Of a stretch of DNA of 64,000 bases, positions 22,819-33,400 are shown piece after piece. Every line of letters begins with the position of its first letter. Position 1 is the stretch's first letter. Origin of the DNA: Cycas panzhihuaensis. Taxonomy: Eukaryota > Cycadophyta. The DNA lies in contig CM041465.1 of NCBI GenBank assembly GCA_023213395.1, positions 19,344,001 to 19,408,000 on the forward strand. Direction: 5' to 3'. The notes beneath the pieces were generated by a model. That model saw nothing but the letters and a program-made list of their open reading frames with translations. It did not search any database and was not told where the DNA came from. The position numbers were made by a program, and so were the translations under genes.

Positions 22819-23144
22819 TTTCTCTTTACGCTTATTCGCAATTTCACATTTTTGTTTCCCACACGATCATCATTAAGTTTGTTGCTTTGGCTTTACCCTT
22901 GCAATCTTACTTTTGTGGTCACTTGGCCCAGATTACCACATCTGACGGCTTTTGTTCGTATTCCAGCTTCATCGGGCATTCGGACTTCCGATGTCCGAAT
23001 CAGAGGCGGATGAGGCATCTCCCCATCACTGCCTCTTCCTCGAGGGTTCCGTGCACCCCTCGTTGTATACACGCTATGCAGGTGGGTTGCCTCTTCCCGA
23101 CCTTGACCTCTCGAATGATTTTCCTCCGGAATTGTAGAAGCAAT
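22819..23144 (-). pseudogene. Element F spacer between zinc knuckle and protease frame
   Basis: A basic, Arg/Gly/Ser-rich stretch (for example ERSRSGRGNPPA) in changing frames connecting gag to the protease segment. At least one frame change. No domain recognised. Confidence 0.45.
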
Positions 23145-24640
23145 CCCTAGTTGTGTGGGTATCCACCTCACATATGTGGCACCACTTCTCCTGGTGCGTC
23201 ACATTGTTTTTAAGTTCAATTCACATTCTGGTGGTATGTGAGTTTTCTTCACAAATATGGCACCACTTGGTCACCCTTCCAAGGTGCTCTTTCTTCTTTG
23301 GTGTCTCTTCTTCTTCCCGATTATTTCTGATTTTCAATCGGGCTACTTCTTTCCTCAGTGCCTCTAATTCAGACTCCTTTTTTGCTACTCCAACCTGGCA
23401 GAAGGGTCGATTGTGCTGATTCTGTCTCAGCTCTCTAATCTCATCTTGCAATCTTAGCAGCAAGGAATCTTGTCCCCCTGCCTGGGTGTCCATTTCCATC
23501 TCGAAATCCAATGCCAACTCCTGAGCATTCTTGAATGATTTCAGCGGATGAGCATGCATCATGGCTCGCAACTTCTCATTTATCCCTCTGACGAAGTAAT
23601 TCTTCATGTTATGATCCGTAATTGTCTCATTGATCATACTTGCCGCAATAATCTTCATTCTACTAATGTAAGTTAGACGGATTCCCGGCCTCTGATTTCG
23701 CAATGCGATTTCCAGCTTCATTATCGCGAAACTTTTGGAATCTCTCTTGAACGCTTTCTTCATCTTTGCCCATGGCTCATTTTTGTTCGCTTCCTTATAC
23801 CAAGCCAAGGGTACACCTCTCAATGTATGCGGGCGTGCTTTAATCTCATCTTCGTCTGCTATTTTTCTAACATCAATGAGATTACAAACAAATACACATG
23901 CTCAATGCGTCAAGTATCATTGAAGATTAATTTCCGAAATCTCTATGGTCGTCCATCTTGGGAGATTGCAACCGCTCTCGATGGTGATCTTTCCCTCCTC
24001 CGTCCTTTGGGGATGTCTTTGGAGTGACTCTCACGCCGTATCCTTTCCAAACAACGGATTTTTAAACGGAGTTTTTATATGTATAGGTTCCACTACACCT
24101 GGAACTTGTACTGTCAATGGTGTTACCGTAATGTAAGATTGATCAGAACCCTTTTCTGTCGAATCTTCAAATAGCTGCCTCGTTAGCTTGTTTTCCCAAT
24201 ATGCCGAGGGACCTTCCTCCGCCTTCTTATCGCTATCACCTAGGTCCTTCGGGCTGTCCTCCACTGGTATACTTCCCTCTGTTAAGATTTCCTTATGTTT
24301 TTCGTCCACTTTAGGCTTCCCTTCCAATTCCGAGCTAAACAAATCATCTCTGATAGGGGTTGGTGTCAATACCATGCGTTCACCATGGGTTTCTTCTTCC
24401 TGAGGTGTCTGGGCTCCACTTGCCTCAGATCCTTCAACGGACTATCCCTTAGTCTCGTTGTTTTGCGAACTTAGTCTCCTCGCCCTTCTGAGTTTTGCCT
24501 CTTTTGACCATCTTAGTGCCCTTTGCTCACGGGTTTCTTTTTCCTTAGGTGAAGTATCCTTTTGGGGCTCTTCCGACCTTGAAGGCCTCTTAGGTGGTAT
24601 TGGAAGGTCCCCTAGCTGCCTGTGGCTTAGTTACAGCCCG
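23145..24640 (-). pseudogene. Element F gag
   Basis: The frame is visible from about 24640 (Pro/Lys/Glu-rich, no ATG until 24375) through 24031, then a disrupted stretch, then 23823-23221 (200 residues). The capsid-like core reads LRGVPLAWYKEANKNEPWAK, followed by I-T-D-H-x-M-K-N-Y-F-V-R-G-I-N-E-K-L, the late gag helix. A coiled coil lies at about 23480-23320. Two zinc-knuckle-like motifs follow: WCHICEENSHTTRM at about 23250 and, past a stop, WCHICEVDTHTTRDC (complete CX2CX4HX4C) at about 23180-23140. The shift and stop near 24030-23830 remove part of the capsid region, so at least that part is damaged. Confidence 0.7.
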
Positions 24641-24723
24641 CCATCACGACGGCAGCCTGTGGTCCTCTCGCCTTTACACATTCTTTTTTCTTTGAAACCC
24701 CTAGGCCCTGTCCCTCCTCAATG

Positions 24724-24743
24724 GACGTAGGCAACGGAACCAA
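24724..24743 (-). other. Element F primer-binding site
   Basis: The minus strand reads TTGGTTCCGTTGCCTACG directly next to the right LTR, like the Asp-tRNA type primer site of plant gypsy elements. It fixes the minus-strand orientation of F. Confidence 0.75.
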
Positions 24744-25596
24744 TGTTGACTTATAGATTCCACCCCCTTGTGGAATCAATGCACTTGTCAAGGTTACAGT
24801 AGCTATAGTCTAGTTTTAGGACACATCAACATGGTTATTCATATACATTCCACATACATTCCATATAAAATTCACGAGCGGTACGCAAAGATGCGTAAAT
24901 CAATACATACTTGACATCATCAACACACATCAAGAATGCACCAATTTCCACATAACTCTTCTTTTATTAATTCAGCGGTTCATTTACAGAGGTCGGAATG
25001 CGTTCTCGAGCATTCCAAAGACATCTGATCCTCTGTTACATATGCGTACCGGATGGTACTTATCATCCACTCATCCTCCAATCTACATCATACGTCTTGT
25101 CATCCGCACCTTTGCGTACCTTTGATCTCTCGGCTCTCACCCTCGAGCACATGAGATAGGAATGAATAAGTGGGGTGTGAGAGTGGAATGGTGGTGAAAG
25201 GAGGATTAAATATGTGGGTTTGATGGGTTTTGGATGAAAGGTTATGACCCAAAGTCATAACCATACCTTTTTGTCACCAAGGTACCCTTTCACTTTAATC
25301 ATTAGTTATACACTTTAACTAATGTCTCTTTAGGTCCAGACGTCTGTGCGTCACGTCCCTGCCCCTGTGCTTCCATTGGTCCCGTACTGTCATGCGTACC
25401 ATTTCCGTTTGGTTCTGTTCCGCTCCTGGTATGTATCTGTGGTACGTACCCGTTCCAGGTACGCACCTGTCATACGTACCCAGAATGCTAATTTCTTCAC
25501 TTTGCGTACCTCCGTATGGTCCGTACTTGCATTCCTTTGGTTATCTGACCTACCTCTGGTCCTCACACAGCCAGTGAGTCAATTTTCATGCCAACA
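24744..25596 (-). repeat. Element F 5' LTR (right copy)
   Basis: 853 bp, paired with 20103-20954. It contains an anomalous patch at 25155-25225 in which all 18 C's of the other copy are G (see findings). Pyrimidine/purine-rich CG-containing repeats such as GTACGCACC and GCGTACC recur in its second half. Confidence 0.93.
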
Positions 25597-25601
25597 AGCA
25601 C

Positions 25602-28430
25602 ACTAGCCTATACATTAGGTATGGATGGTAAACAGTGCTAGGGGAAAAATTAAAGATGTAAGAAATTAATATTAGGAGAAAAGAACAACCACGGATGATC
25701 ACCTTAGGTGATTATTGGAAAGAAGAAATGGTGAAACAAGTGACCTCATTATTCTTAGAATATAAAGATGTATTTACCTGGTCTTATAAGGACTTAAAAG
25801 GCATCCCACCAAAATTGGGTGAACACAAAATCAATTTAATAGAGGGGCTAAACCGGTAAGGCAAAGGCCATACTATATGAATCTAAAGAATAAGGAGAAA
25901 GTTAAAGCTGGGCTTGATAACCTACTAGAAGCAAATTATATTTTTTAGGTCAAAAATAATGAATAGGTAAGTCTTGTTGTCATCATCCAAAAAAAAATGG
26001 TAAACTGAGAGTTTGTGTAGACTACAAATCTTTAAACAAAGTCACTAAGAAGGATCTATTCTCAATTCCTTTTATGGGGGATATTTTAGAAAAAGTGACA
26101 AGGCATGAGATGTACTCATTTACTAATGGATTTACTAGGTATAACTAGATTTGGATTATACTAGAACACCAATTAAAGACAACCTTTGTCATTGAGTAGG
26201 GTATTTAGGCATTCAGAGTAATGCCATTTGGACTAACGAATATACCTGCAACATTCTAGAGAGTTATTCTTAATATTTTTAAATAAATAATAGGGAAAAT
26301 AATTGAGGTATTTTTGGATGATTGAGCATTATTTACTTTATTAAAGAATCACCTTGGTTGTTTACGATTAATGTTTGAAACTAGTAAAAATAATAATTTA
26401 TATTTAAATCCTGTGAAATGCACTTTTATAATGCCATTTGGAACCCTATTAGGATACGTGGTGATAAAAAATAAATTGATTATGGATCTAAATAAGGTAG
26501 TAGTGATTTTAAATTTCCCATTGCCAAAAACACAAAGATAGGTAAAAGGATTCCTAGGAATGACAGGGTACTATTAGAAGTTCATAAAGAATTATGCTTA
26601 GATAGTTAATCCCTTGGAAATCCTATTGAAAAAGAAGACTGAATGGCAGTGGTAATTTCAATAGAAACTAGCATTTGAATTATTAAAAAGGAAGATAGCC
26701 CAAGTGCCAATCCTCAGATTCTCAAATTGGGATAAACCCTTTCATGTACATGCAAATACCTCTTTGTTTGTGATTAGATGTGTATTGACATAACTAGAAG
26801 ATGACAAAATTGATCTACCAATTTATTTTTCAAGCAAAAATTTAACAGAGGTCAAAAAGAATTACTTAGTAATAAAACGAGAAGGGTTAGGCATGGTATA
26901 TGCTCTCTAAAAATTTAGACACTATTTATTAGCTAACCTTTTTTCTTTTTTCTTTTAGATTATCAAGCACTTCAATATCTAATTAATAAGCCTATAGTTC
27001 ATGGGAGAATTAGTAGATGGTTCATGTTGTTCCAAGAGTTTAATTTTAAGATCATTGTTAAGAAAGAAGCTAAGCATACAATTCTAGATTTATTATCAAG
27101 GGAACTAAACAGGGAACTGGTAATAGGAATCTAAGATGATTTTATAGATGCAGAACTATTTTTCATCTAAGCAATACCTAAATGGTACAATGATATAGCA
27201 TAGTTCCTGACAACATGATAAACACTGTTAGGGATGGAAAATGTTAAATGACAAAGCTTTATTAAGAAGACTTTTCCCTTCCAATTAATTCAAGGAATGT
27301 TGTAGAATAGGACCTGATCAAGTTTTAAGGAGATGTATCATGGAACATGAAGTGGAAGTTGTTATCAGAGAAGCCCTTAAAAGAGTTGCAACAAAACACC
27401 AAAGCACAAAATCAACAAGTAAAAAAAATTTACTTGCAGGACTCTGGTGCCCTACAATCTTTGAGGATGTATAAAAGTGGGTTCAGAGTTGTGATATATG
27501 CTAGTGAGTGGGGAACCAAACAAAAAACCATTTCATACCTCTGTGTCCTATATTGGCTCAAGATCCATTTGAAAAATGGGGACTAGACTTTATTAGACCT
27601 ATCAGTCCACTAGCTCAGCATACAAATGTAAGATACATTTTGGTCACCACTAATTTTTTTATAAAATGGACCAAATCCAAGGTAATAAAAATGTGTGATG
27701 CTTAGAGTATAGCCTGATTTCTATACGAAATAATAATTATTCAGTTTGGTTGATTGTTAGAAATTATTTTGGATCAAGGAAGAAGTTTCCTTAATGAAAT
27801 AATAAAATATTTAACATAGGAATTTTTGATTCAACATTTAAAGTCTTCCCCATACTATACCTAGGTAAATGGGCAAGTGGAAAGCACCAATAAAATTTTA
27901 AAACTGGCATTATCTAAAATCTATAATCAAGGGCAAATAGACTAAGAAGAGTGACTCCATTCAGTTTTATAGGCTGACACGACAACAATAAAGCAGCCTT
28001 ATAAGCAAACTCCATTCCAATTGGTTTATGGACTAGAAGTCATACTTCCTCTAGAATTCTAGATGGAAAGTTTGAGAGTGGCATTTGAGCTATGACTGTT
28101 GAAGGATGATTCACAAAATCAACAATATGTAGATTTAATAAAACAAGATGAAAAACAGGTAAGAGCTTGGTGGGAACTAAAAGAAAATAAGATGAGAAGA
28201 AGGGCATGGCATTATCATCATCTCAAAGTCCCATTATTTTAAGAAGCAAATATTGTTCTTCTTTATGATAGTAAATTTTAAATCAAACCTTGAAAATTAA
28301 AGTTTTGATAGCTTAGTCCATATAAGGTGAACCAAATTTGGTTGAATGGAGTAGTACGACTCTAAAAACTTGATGGAACATGAATGAAAAAACTAGTCAA
28401 CAAAAGTCAACTAAAATGGTACATAGTAAA
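25602..28430 (+). pseudogene. Element E RT, RNase H and integrase remnant
   Basis: Pol resumes after F with ITLGDYWKEEMVKQV and YKDVFTWSYKDLKGIPP (about 25690-25820), the gypsy pre-RT motif. The RT catalytic site reads VFLDD at 26311-26322 with a TGA straight after. RNase H is recognisable near 26730-27110 by ALQYLINKPIVHGRISRW and VKKEAKHTILDLLSRE-like text. The integrase core follows: KWGLDFIRPISPL at 27575-27610 and a QVESTNK-like third catalytic region near 27870. The C-terminus runs to about 28400. Frameshifts and stops are denser than in the LINE or in F. Confidence 0.75.
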
Positions 28431-28499
28431 AAAAAAAAAAAAAAAGAAGACAAGAACCATACAAATAGAAATTTCCTTATGACTTTAAAACATGGAGGA

Positions 28500-29440
28500 A
28501 AGCAGATGTAACCTGGATATAAGAAGTTACAACCATGATGTAAGAAGTTGCAACTAAGAATTATGAAGTTATAATTAAGACGTAGGAAGTTGTAACTTAA
28601 ATGCAAGTGCTTACACCTTAGATTGAAAAAATGGCAACTTGGATGTAAGCAGTTGCAACCTAGATGTAAAGTTGCAACCTGGATTTAAGTGGTTACAACC
28701 TAGACACAAAAAGTTACAACTTGGAAGTAAGTGGTTGCAACCTAGATGCAAGCAGTTATAACATAGACATAAAAGGTTATAACTTGGAGACAAGAAATTG
28801 TAACTTAAATGTAAAGTTATAACTTGGATGCAAAACATACAACTTGGAGGTAAGTAGTTGCAACCTCGATGTAAGTAGTTACAACCTAGATGTAAAAAGT
28901 TACAACTTGGAGGTAAGCGGTTACAACCTAGATGCAAAGTTACAACTTGGATACAAGTGGTTACAACCTGGACGTAAAGTCACAACTTGGATATAAAATG
29001 TTATAACTTGGAGTTAAGTAGTTACAACATGGACACAAGTGGTTGTAACTTGGGTGCAAAGTTGCAATATGGACACAAGCGGTTGTAACCTAGATGCAAA
29101 AAGTTATAACTTAGAGGTAAGTAGCGGTAACCTAGATGCAAGAAGTTGCAACTGAGATGCAAGTAGTTACAACTAGCATGCAAGAAGTTGGAACCAGTAC
29201 ATAAGAAGTTACAACCTATAGGAGACTAGTTGTAACCTAGACATAAGAATTGTAACTTGGAAAGGAAATGGAAATGGAAAGAAAGAAAAGGTAACCTAGA
29301 TTCAATTGGAACAAAAAGTAATTATAACCCAGATATAAAATGGTTACAATCGAGATAAATGGGTGCAATTCAAAACAAAATAGTTGTATCTTAGATGAAA
29401 GTGATCATAACTAAGACAAAAATAGTTGCAACTAAAAAGC
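28500..29440 (+). repeat. 21-bp minisatellite in the 3' region of element E
   Basis: Roughly 35-40 tandem units. The unit is 21 bp, sometimes 19 bp, with consensus GTTRYAACYTRGAYRYAA plus three variable bases. Units are clearest from 28508 to 29260 and fade to about 29440. Because 21 is a multiple of three, long frames stay open on the minus strand (28937-28611), giving a periodic L-H-L-G-C-N-x peptide. This is a by-product, since pol is on the other strand. Confidence 0.9.
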
Positions 29441-29990
29441 CAAATCAGTCACAAACTTGGAGTAATTAGTCAAGATTTGAAAAAGTCATAAACTAGAGGC
29501 AGAATAAGTACAGGGAGATATGATCAACTATAATTTAGAGGAGATAATAATCAAGAAGGTAGAACTATTTCAACTTAAATAATAAAAATGGTAGAGAAGT
29601 CATAGTAAGCAATATGGAACATCACAAATTACTCCATGTTGTGAGGAATGACAAAACCAAGTGTAACTAGAAGATGCAATAAGTATCTTATAAAAGAATA
29701 TGGAAATCTTATGATGGAAGAAGAAAATCTTGCAAAAGAAGGTGGTGATATCAAATCAAGAAAAAGTTAAGAAGGATATTTAATTAATGATGACAATGAT
29801 GAAGTGGTAAAAATTAGTGACAATCGATAGTTACACGTACCGAGATAATGCAGAGTGCAAAGATGACAATAGGTGGCTACCATACATTAGAGGGATAGAA
29901 AGGAAGTACATTGGAGTTGCAACCAAGTAATTACAACCATGAATCAAAGCCATGATGGTTTTACATGGCTTAGTGGAATATAAGCAACAA
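29441..29990 (+). other. Element E non-coding region after the minisatellite
   Basis: Purine-rich, with no family resemblance in any frame. Faint AGTTGCAACC-like words suggest decayed repeat units up to about 29940. Confidence 0.45.
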
Positions 29991-31760
29991 AGTTAAAGAT
30001 GAATCAAGGAAGTTTTTGAAAAATTGTGAATGAGCAAGATGAAGGACATCAGGCAAATTCTAATTAATTTATAGGAAGTATATGATAAAGGAATTAGACA
30101 TGCATGGTGGGATATGTCTGAGGAGGATGAAAGAAAAATAACTTTGACAAAGTGGGATTTATCCAGTTTGTAGAAATAAGGTTATTTTTAGCTACAACAG
30201 ATTTCATGATGGACATGATTCAAATTGTAGCTCAGTAATCCAATCTCTTAGATATATTAGCAAAATCCATTGCAGAAATCTCAGGGTTACTAGATTTAGG
30301 TGAAGAGGTACCCAGAGATAAAAGGATTCTGTGGGGGTAGGCAACAGAGTAGCTAGCTGCCTAAATTTTAGATGTCTCTACATCTGGTATTTGCATTGTG
30401 GGCATTGCAAATAATTTGACACATTGGGTGCCTCATTTCCTCTTAACAAAAGTGATATTAAGCCAAAAGAATTTGTTTGTACCTATAGAGATGAGATCAA
30501 CACTCCTATAGGTAGTGAAGGAAGAAAGGTTTAATTAGGTAGAATTTCTCACAGGAAGATTTTAGATAAATTGACTAGTATCAGGGCCAAACCTCAATCG
30601 ACCATATTTTATCATCAGAGTTTGTTTCAAGGATTATTATATTCTCACTATCTAGAGATAAATTTACTAGAAGGAAAACCAAATCAAGTAGTAATGACTA
30701 GATAGATCAACCATTTCAAGCACAATAGAAAAATTTAGCATGGAGAGCATTAGGAAAAAGTTAAGAATTTTTTCTTAAAGAAGGATCAAGTTAACAATCT
30801 TTAGATGACATAAATAGATAAGACAGAGAGGAAACAATAGTAGGAAGAGGCAACCCCATCAACCAATAAGAAAGAAGAAGAGGGACAAAAAGGAAGAGAA
30901 GAAAAAAAGACGAAGGAAATCAAAAAAGGAAAATAGAAAGTAGGCAGTGTGTCAGTCAAGAAGGAAGCAGAAGAGTAGTAGCCAGCCTAGCAACCTGAAA
31001 AAACTACTAATATTGAAGAAGAAAGAAGAAGAAAATGAAGAGTTTCCATGGACAAAGTAAAGAAAGAAATTCTAAAAATTTTAAATAATCAACCAGCTGA
31101 GGTGGACTTTGATTTCAATAATGAAGAGCTAACAGAGGAAGGAATTGATCTAATAAAGTGTCAACCACATAATATGGCATATTGGAAGATCTCATTCCTA
31201 ACCAAAATCATTAGTCATTTGGTGACTGAGTTGGAAGTTTAGAATAAGAGGCCTCCACTAGATTTATAAAGAACTCAGAAAGTAGAAGACGAGTTAGCTC
31301 CCTATGAGGCAAAATTGGACTTCTTGATCAAGTTTATTATGCATTGGGTGGGAGATACTTCCCATATGAAATATTGGTACCATCTTTCAGTGCCTAGTTT
31401 AATGAACAGATCCTACTAAGATTAGAGAAGGTGATCCACAAACTAGGAGCTTGGATAATCTAGACTCAAGAAGATATTAAATATGTCAATCACTTCTAGT
31501 CTATGATCAAATCCTTGTGACAGGATCTGTTGTCAGTGGAAACAAGGAAATGTGAGTTGGATGAGGAAATTAAATAGTTGCATTAATGGGAGAAGCTGAC
31601 AATTGCTCAATTATAGGTGCTACACAATATGGTTATCCTCTACAACCACTGTAAAAAACAAGGTATAAATCCACCTTGTACTGTGTACAAACCTGATCTA
31701 CAATAGATTCATGTAGAAATGGAAAAGATTAGAAGGCATAAAGAAAATTAATTTATCATG
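29991..31760 (+). pseudogene. Element E extra reading frame downstream of integrase
   Basis: A long broken coding-like stretch between the minisatellite and the 3' LTR. Visible pieces: a hydrophobic/neutral part at about 30180-30720 (for example TTDFMMDMIQIVAQ and RPYFIIRVCFKDYY in different phases); a strongly basic Lys/Arg/Glu stretch at 30830-30950 that could be a nuclear localisation signal; and an open frame at 31048-31242 (KVKKEILKILNNQPAEVDFD). Extra ORFs behind pol are known in Tat-lineage elements. I do not recognise the product. Codon-scale periodicity with stops at former Gln/Trp codons supports coding history. Confidence 0.45.
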
Positions 31761-31830
31761 TACTATTTTAATTTTGTTCTCATTTTCTAAAATTTTGATG
31801 CTTACAAGTAAGAATACTTATAGGTTTTGT

Positions 31831-31841
31831 GAAGGAAGAGA
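31831..31841 (+). other. Element E polypurine tract
   Basis: GAAGGAAGAGA lies immediately before the TG of the 3' LTR, the primer for plus-strand synthesis. Confidence 0.8.
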
Positions 31842-32211
31842 TGTGTACAAATGTATTAGTTGCAACCCTTTTTGTATATTAAAATAATTGCAACTAACTC
31901 AAAGTTATAGGAAAGTATAAATATCACATTGTAGAAATATTATGGGTGGTTTTTTTGGTTGTATTGTAATGTCCTATATATTATCATATAGAATAGAGTC
32001 ATCCCCATTCTTTACCTATTGTGTAAATTTGACTCTTATGTGTATTTTTCTAAGTTGTCTTTAGTTGTAAGAGGACCAAAGCAACCATCATAGTGTAATG
32101 ATAATGATTCCTGATTCTCATGTCCTCATGTCTCTGTATTATAATGAATGGTTGAAACCTATTATAGTTTCTTATGCATGTTTCTATATATGACAAATGA
32201 CATAGCACACA
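31842..32211 (+). repeat. Element E 3' LTR
   Basis: 370 bp, TGTGTACAAATG...CATAGCACACA, paired with 16495-16864. The differences are mostly transitions. Confidence 0.9.
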
Positions 32212-32439
32212 ATGGCACACCATTCAAAATCCACCACTGACTAGTATTGATAAATGCCAGATATGTTGTCACTAAGATTTAACATATGCAAGTAAGTGTA
32301 ACTAGGTTCTGACATAGTGCCATCATAATATCTCTACTAATCTTGGTTATTACCCCAATGTAAGTAATAAATCTAAGGCAGATACAAGCCCCAATATGGA
32401 CATTATTCTAACACCTACTAGAGACATTGGTACCAAGTG

Positions 32440-33194
32440 GAATCAAGATGAAAAATTAGTAGTCATTTGAATCTAAATTTATCCTCAACTACCTTCTCCA
32501 TGGAGATGATTCTCTTAAATTTATTGGAGAAGTCATCTTAAGGTATATTTAAATGTGCTCATTGAGTCTAGATACATATACGTTAATGATTGTTTATTAA
32601 TCAATTGATTAGTTAAATTGATTCTATAATGTTTAAAATTCTTCTAAACATGCTTGTATAAATGTTGTTTATTTTAGCCAAGTGAGTTTAACTGAAGAAG
32701 GATTGGTTCTATGTTTTTATATATTCTTCAAAGAAATTCTTACATAACTATATCTAAGTATTATTTATTGAATACTCTCATTATCACCAACAAAGGCAAT
32801 GATGTGCCTTGCCTTCTAAGTGAATAGAGATAAAGGTCTATTGATCCCTATGAGACATAGGGATATAGTGTCCCTATTAAGTATGGATCAAATATTGGTA
32901 TTATAATTTTAAGATGGAATGGTTGTTGATATGGTAGAGGGGCAGGTGATTATGGAGGAGGTGGAGGTGGGATTCCCGTTATATATAAGGAGGCAGAGGT
33001 GGAATGTCTCTTACATTTAAGGTAGATATCATATTGGGTACTAGTATAGATAATTACATGGGTATCTTTATAATATCATCAATCAACTTACCTATTTTCT
33101 TATTGAGGTTATCTATTTTCTAATTAAATTTATTATTTAGATTCATAAACTGAGTCTCTAATACTAGGAGCCAATCTAATTGAGTAGGAGCCAT
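32440..33194 (-). pseudogene. H-minus: Ty3/gypsy gag remnant
   Basis: From an ATG at 33194 (minus) the frame reads MAPTQLDWLLVLETQF and then a heptad-like Asn/Leu/Lys stretch that would form a coiled coil. A Pro-rich segment follows near 33000, then HLEGKAHH (about 32820-32797) and a trailing Trp, the L-E-G-x-A-x-x-W signature of Retrotrans_gag. A following F-x-E-E-Y-I-K segment matches the next helix. With the initiator-Met primer site at 35212 this resembles chromovirus-type gypsy elements. Stops are frequent and nothing beyond gag is recognised. Confidence 0.5.
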
Positions 33195-33324
33195 TACATA
33201 AATAAAAACTACTACTTGAAGAGATAAAAGAAAGGGATTTAAAGAGGAGGGAGTAATGGGAGAAGAAGGGGTTGTTGAAGAAACAATGAATTAGATGGAG
33301 AGAATGGTGTTAAAGAATAAAAAA

Positions 33325-33390
33325 TAATGGTGGGGGGTGGGGTGCATGGGGGGAGAAAGGCTCTCCACAACCCCCCTCCCCTCTCTACAT
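33325..33390. other. G-run / C-run tract beside the foldback
   Basis: Five or more G-runs (33330-33354) are followed within 20 bp by C-runs (33370-33383). The G-runs could form a G-quadruplex on the + strand and the two runs could pair as a hairpin. Confidence 0.5.
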
Positions 33391-33400
33391 TTTTTTTTTA

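Larger units (their letters stand above)
20103..25596 (-). mobile_element. Element F: young non-autonomous LTR retrotransposon inserted in E
   Basis: Two directly repeated LTRs (20103-20954 and 24744-25596, 852 and 853 bp), each TGTTG...CAACA, flanked by perfect AGCAC duplications at 20098-20102 and 25597-25601. Coding sense is minus: primer site at 24743, gag 24375-23145, protease near 22500-22170, then an integrase C-terminal tail at about 21570-21380. No RT, RNase H, zinc-binding or catalytic integrase segment is present in the 3.8 kb interior. F would therefore need enzymes supplied in trans. It is richer in G+C and CG than its surroundings and has few stops, so it is among the youngest insertions here. 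Confidence 0.92.
16495..32211 (+). mobile_element. Element E: full-length decayed Ty3/gypsy retrotransposon
   Basis: Bounded by two 370 bp LTRs that align from TG to CA. A primer site follows the left LTR and a polypurine tract precedes the right one. Internal order: leader, gag, protease, linker, RT, RNase H, integrase, 21-bp minisatellite, extra coding remnant. It is interrupted by element F (20103-25596), without which it is about 10.2 kb. ATGGC lies at 16488-16492 and again at 32212-32216, a likely target duplication with two extra bases on the left. Its protease and primer site resemble those of F, so the two belong to related lineages. All frames are broken. Confidence 0.88.

Noticed and set aside
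20761-24730. Several + strand open frames opposite element F gag-protease
   Set aside because: They are shadows of the minus-strand coding sequence or of the LTR, and show no family motifs.
25597-28430. Endogenous pararetrovirus (caulimovirid) origin of the RT sequences
   Set aside because: LTRs, primer sites, integrase and gypsy/copia domain orders are present, and no movement-protein motif is seen.
28397-28937. Cys/Leu-rich minus-strand proteins over the minisatellite
   Set aside because: The 21-bp unit is divisible by three, so a frame stays open by arithmetic. The coding sense of element E is the other strand.
28500-29440. CRISPR-like repeat pattern
   Set aside because: Units are directly tandem without unique spacers, and the DNA is a plant retrotransposon.
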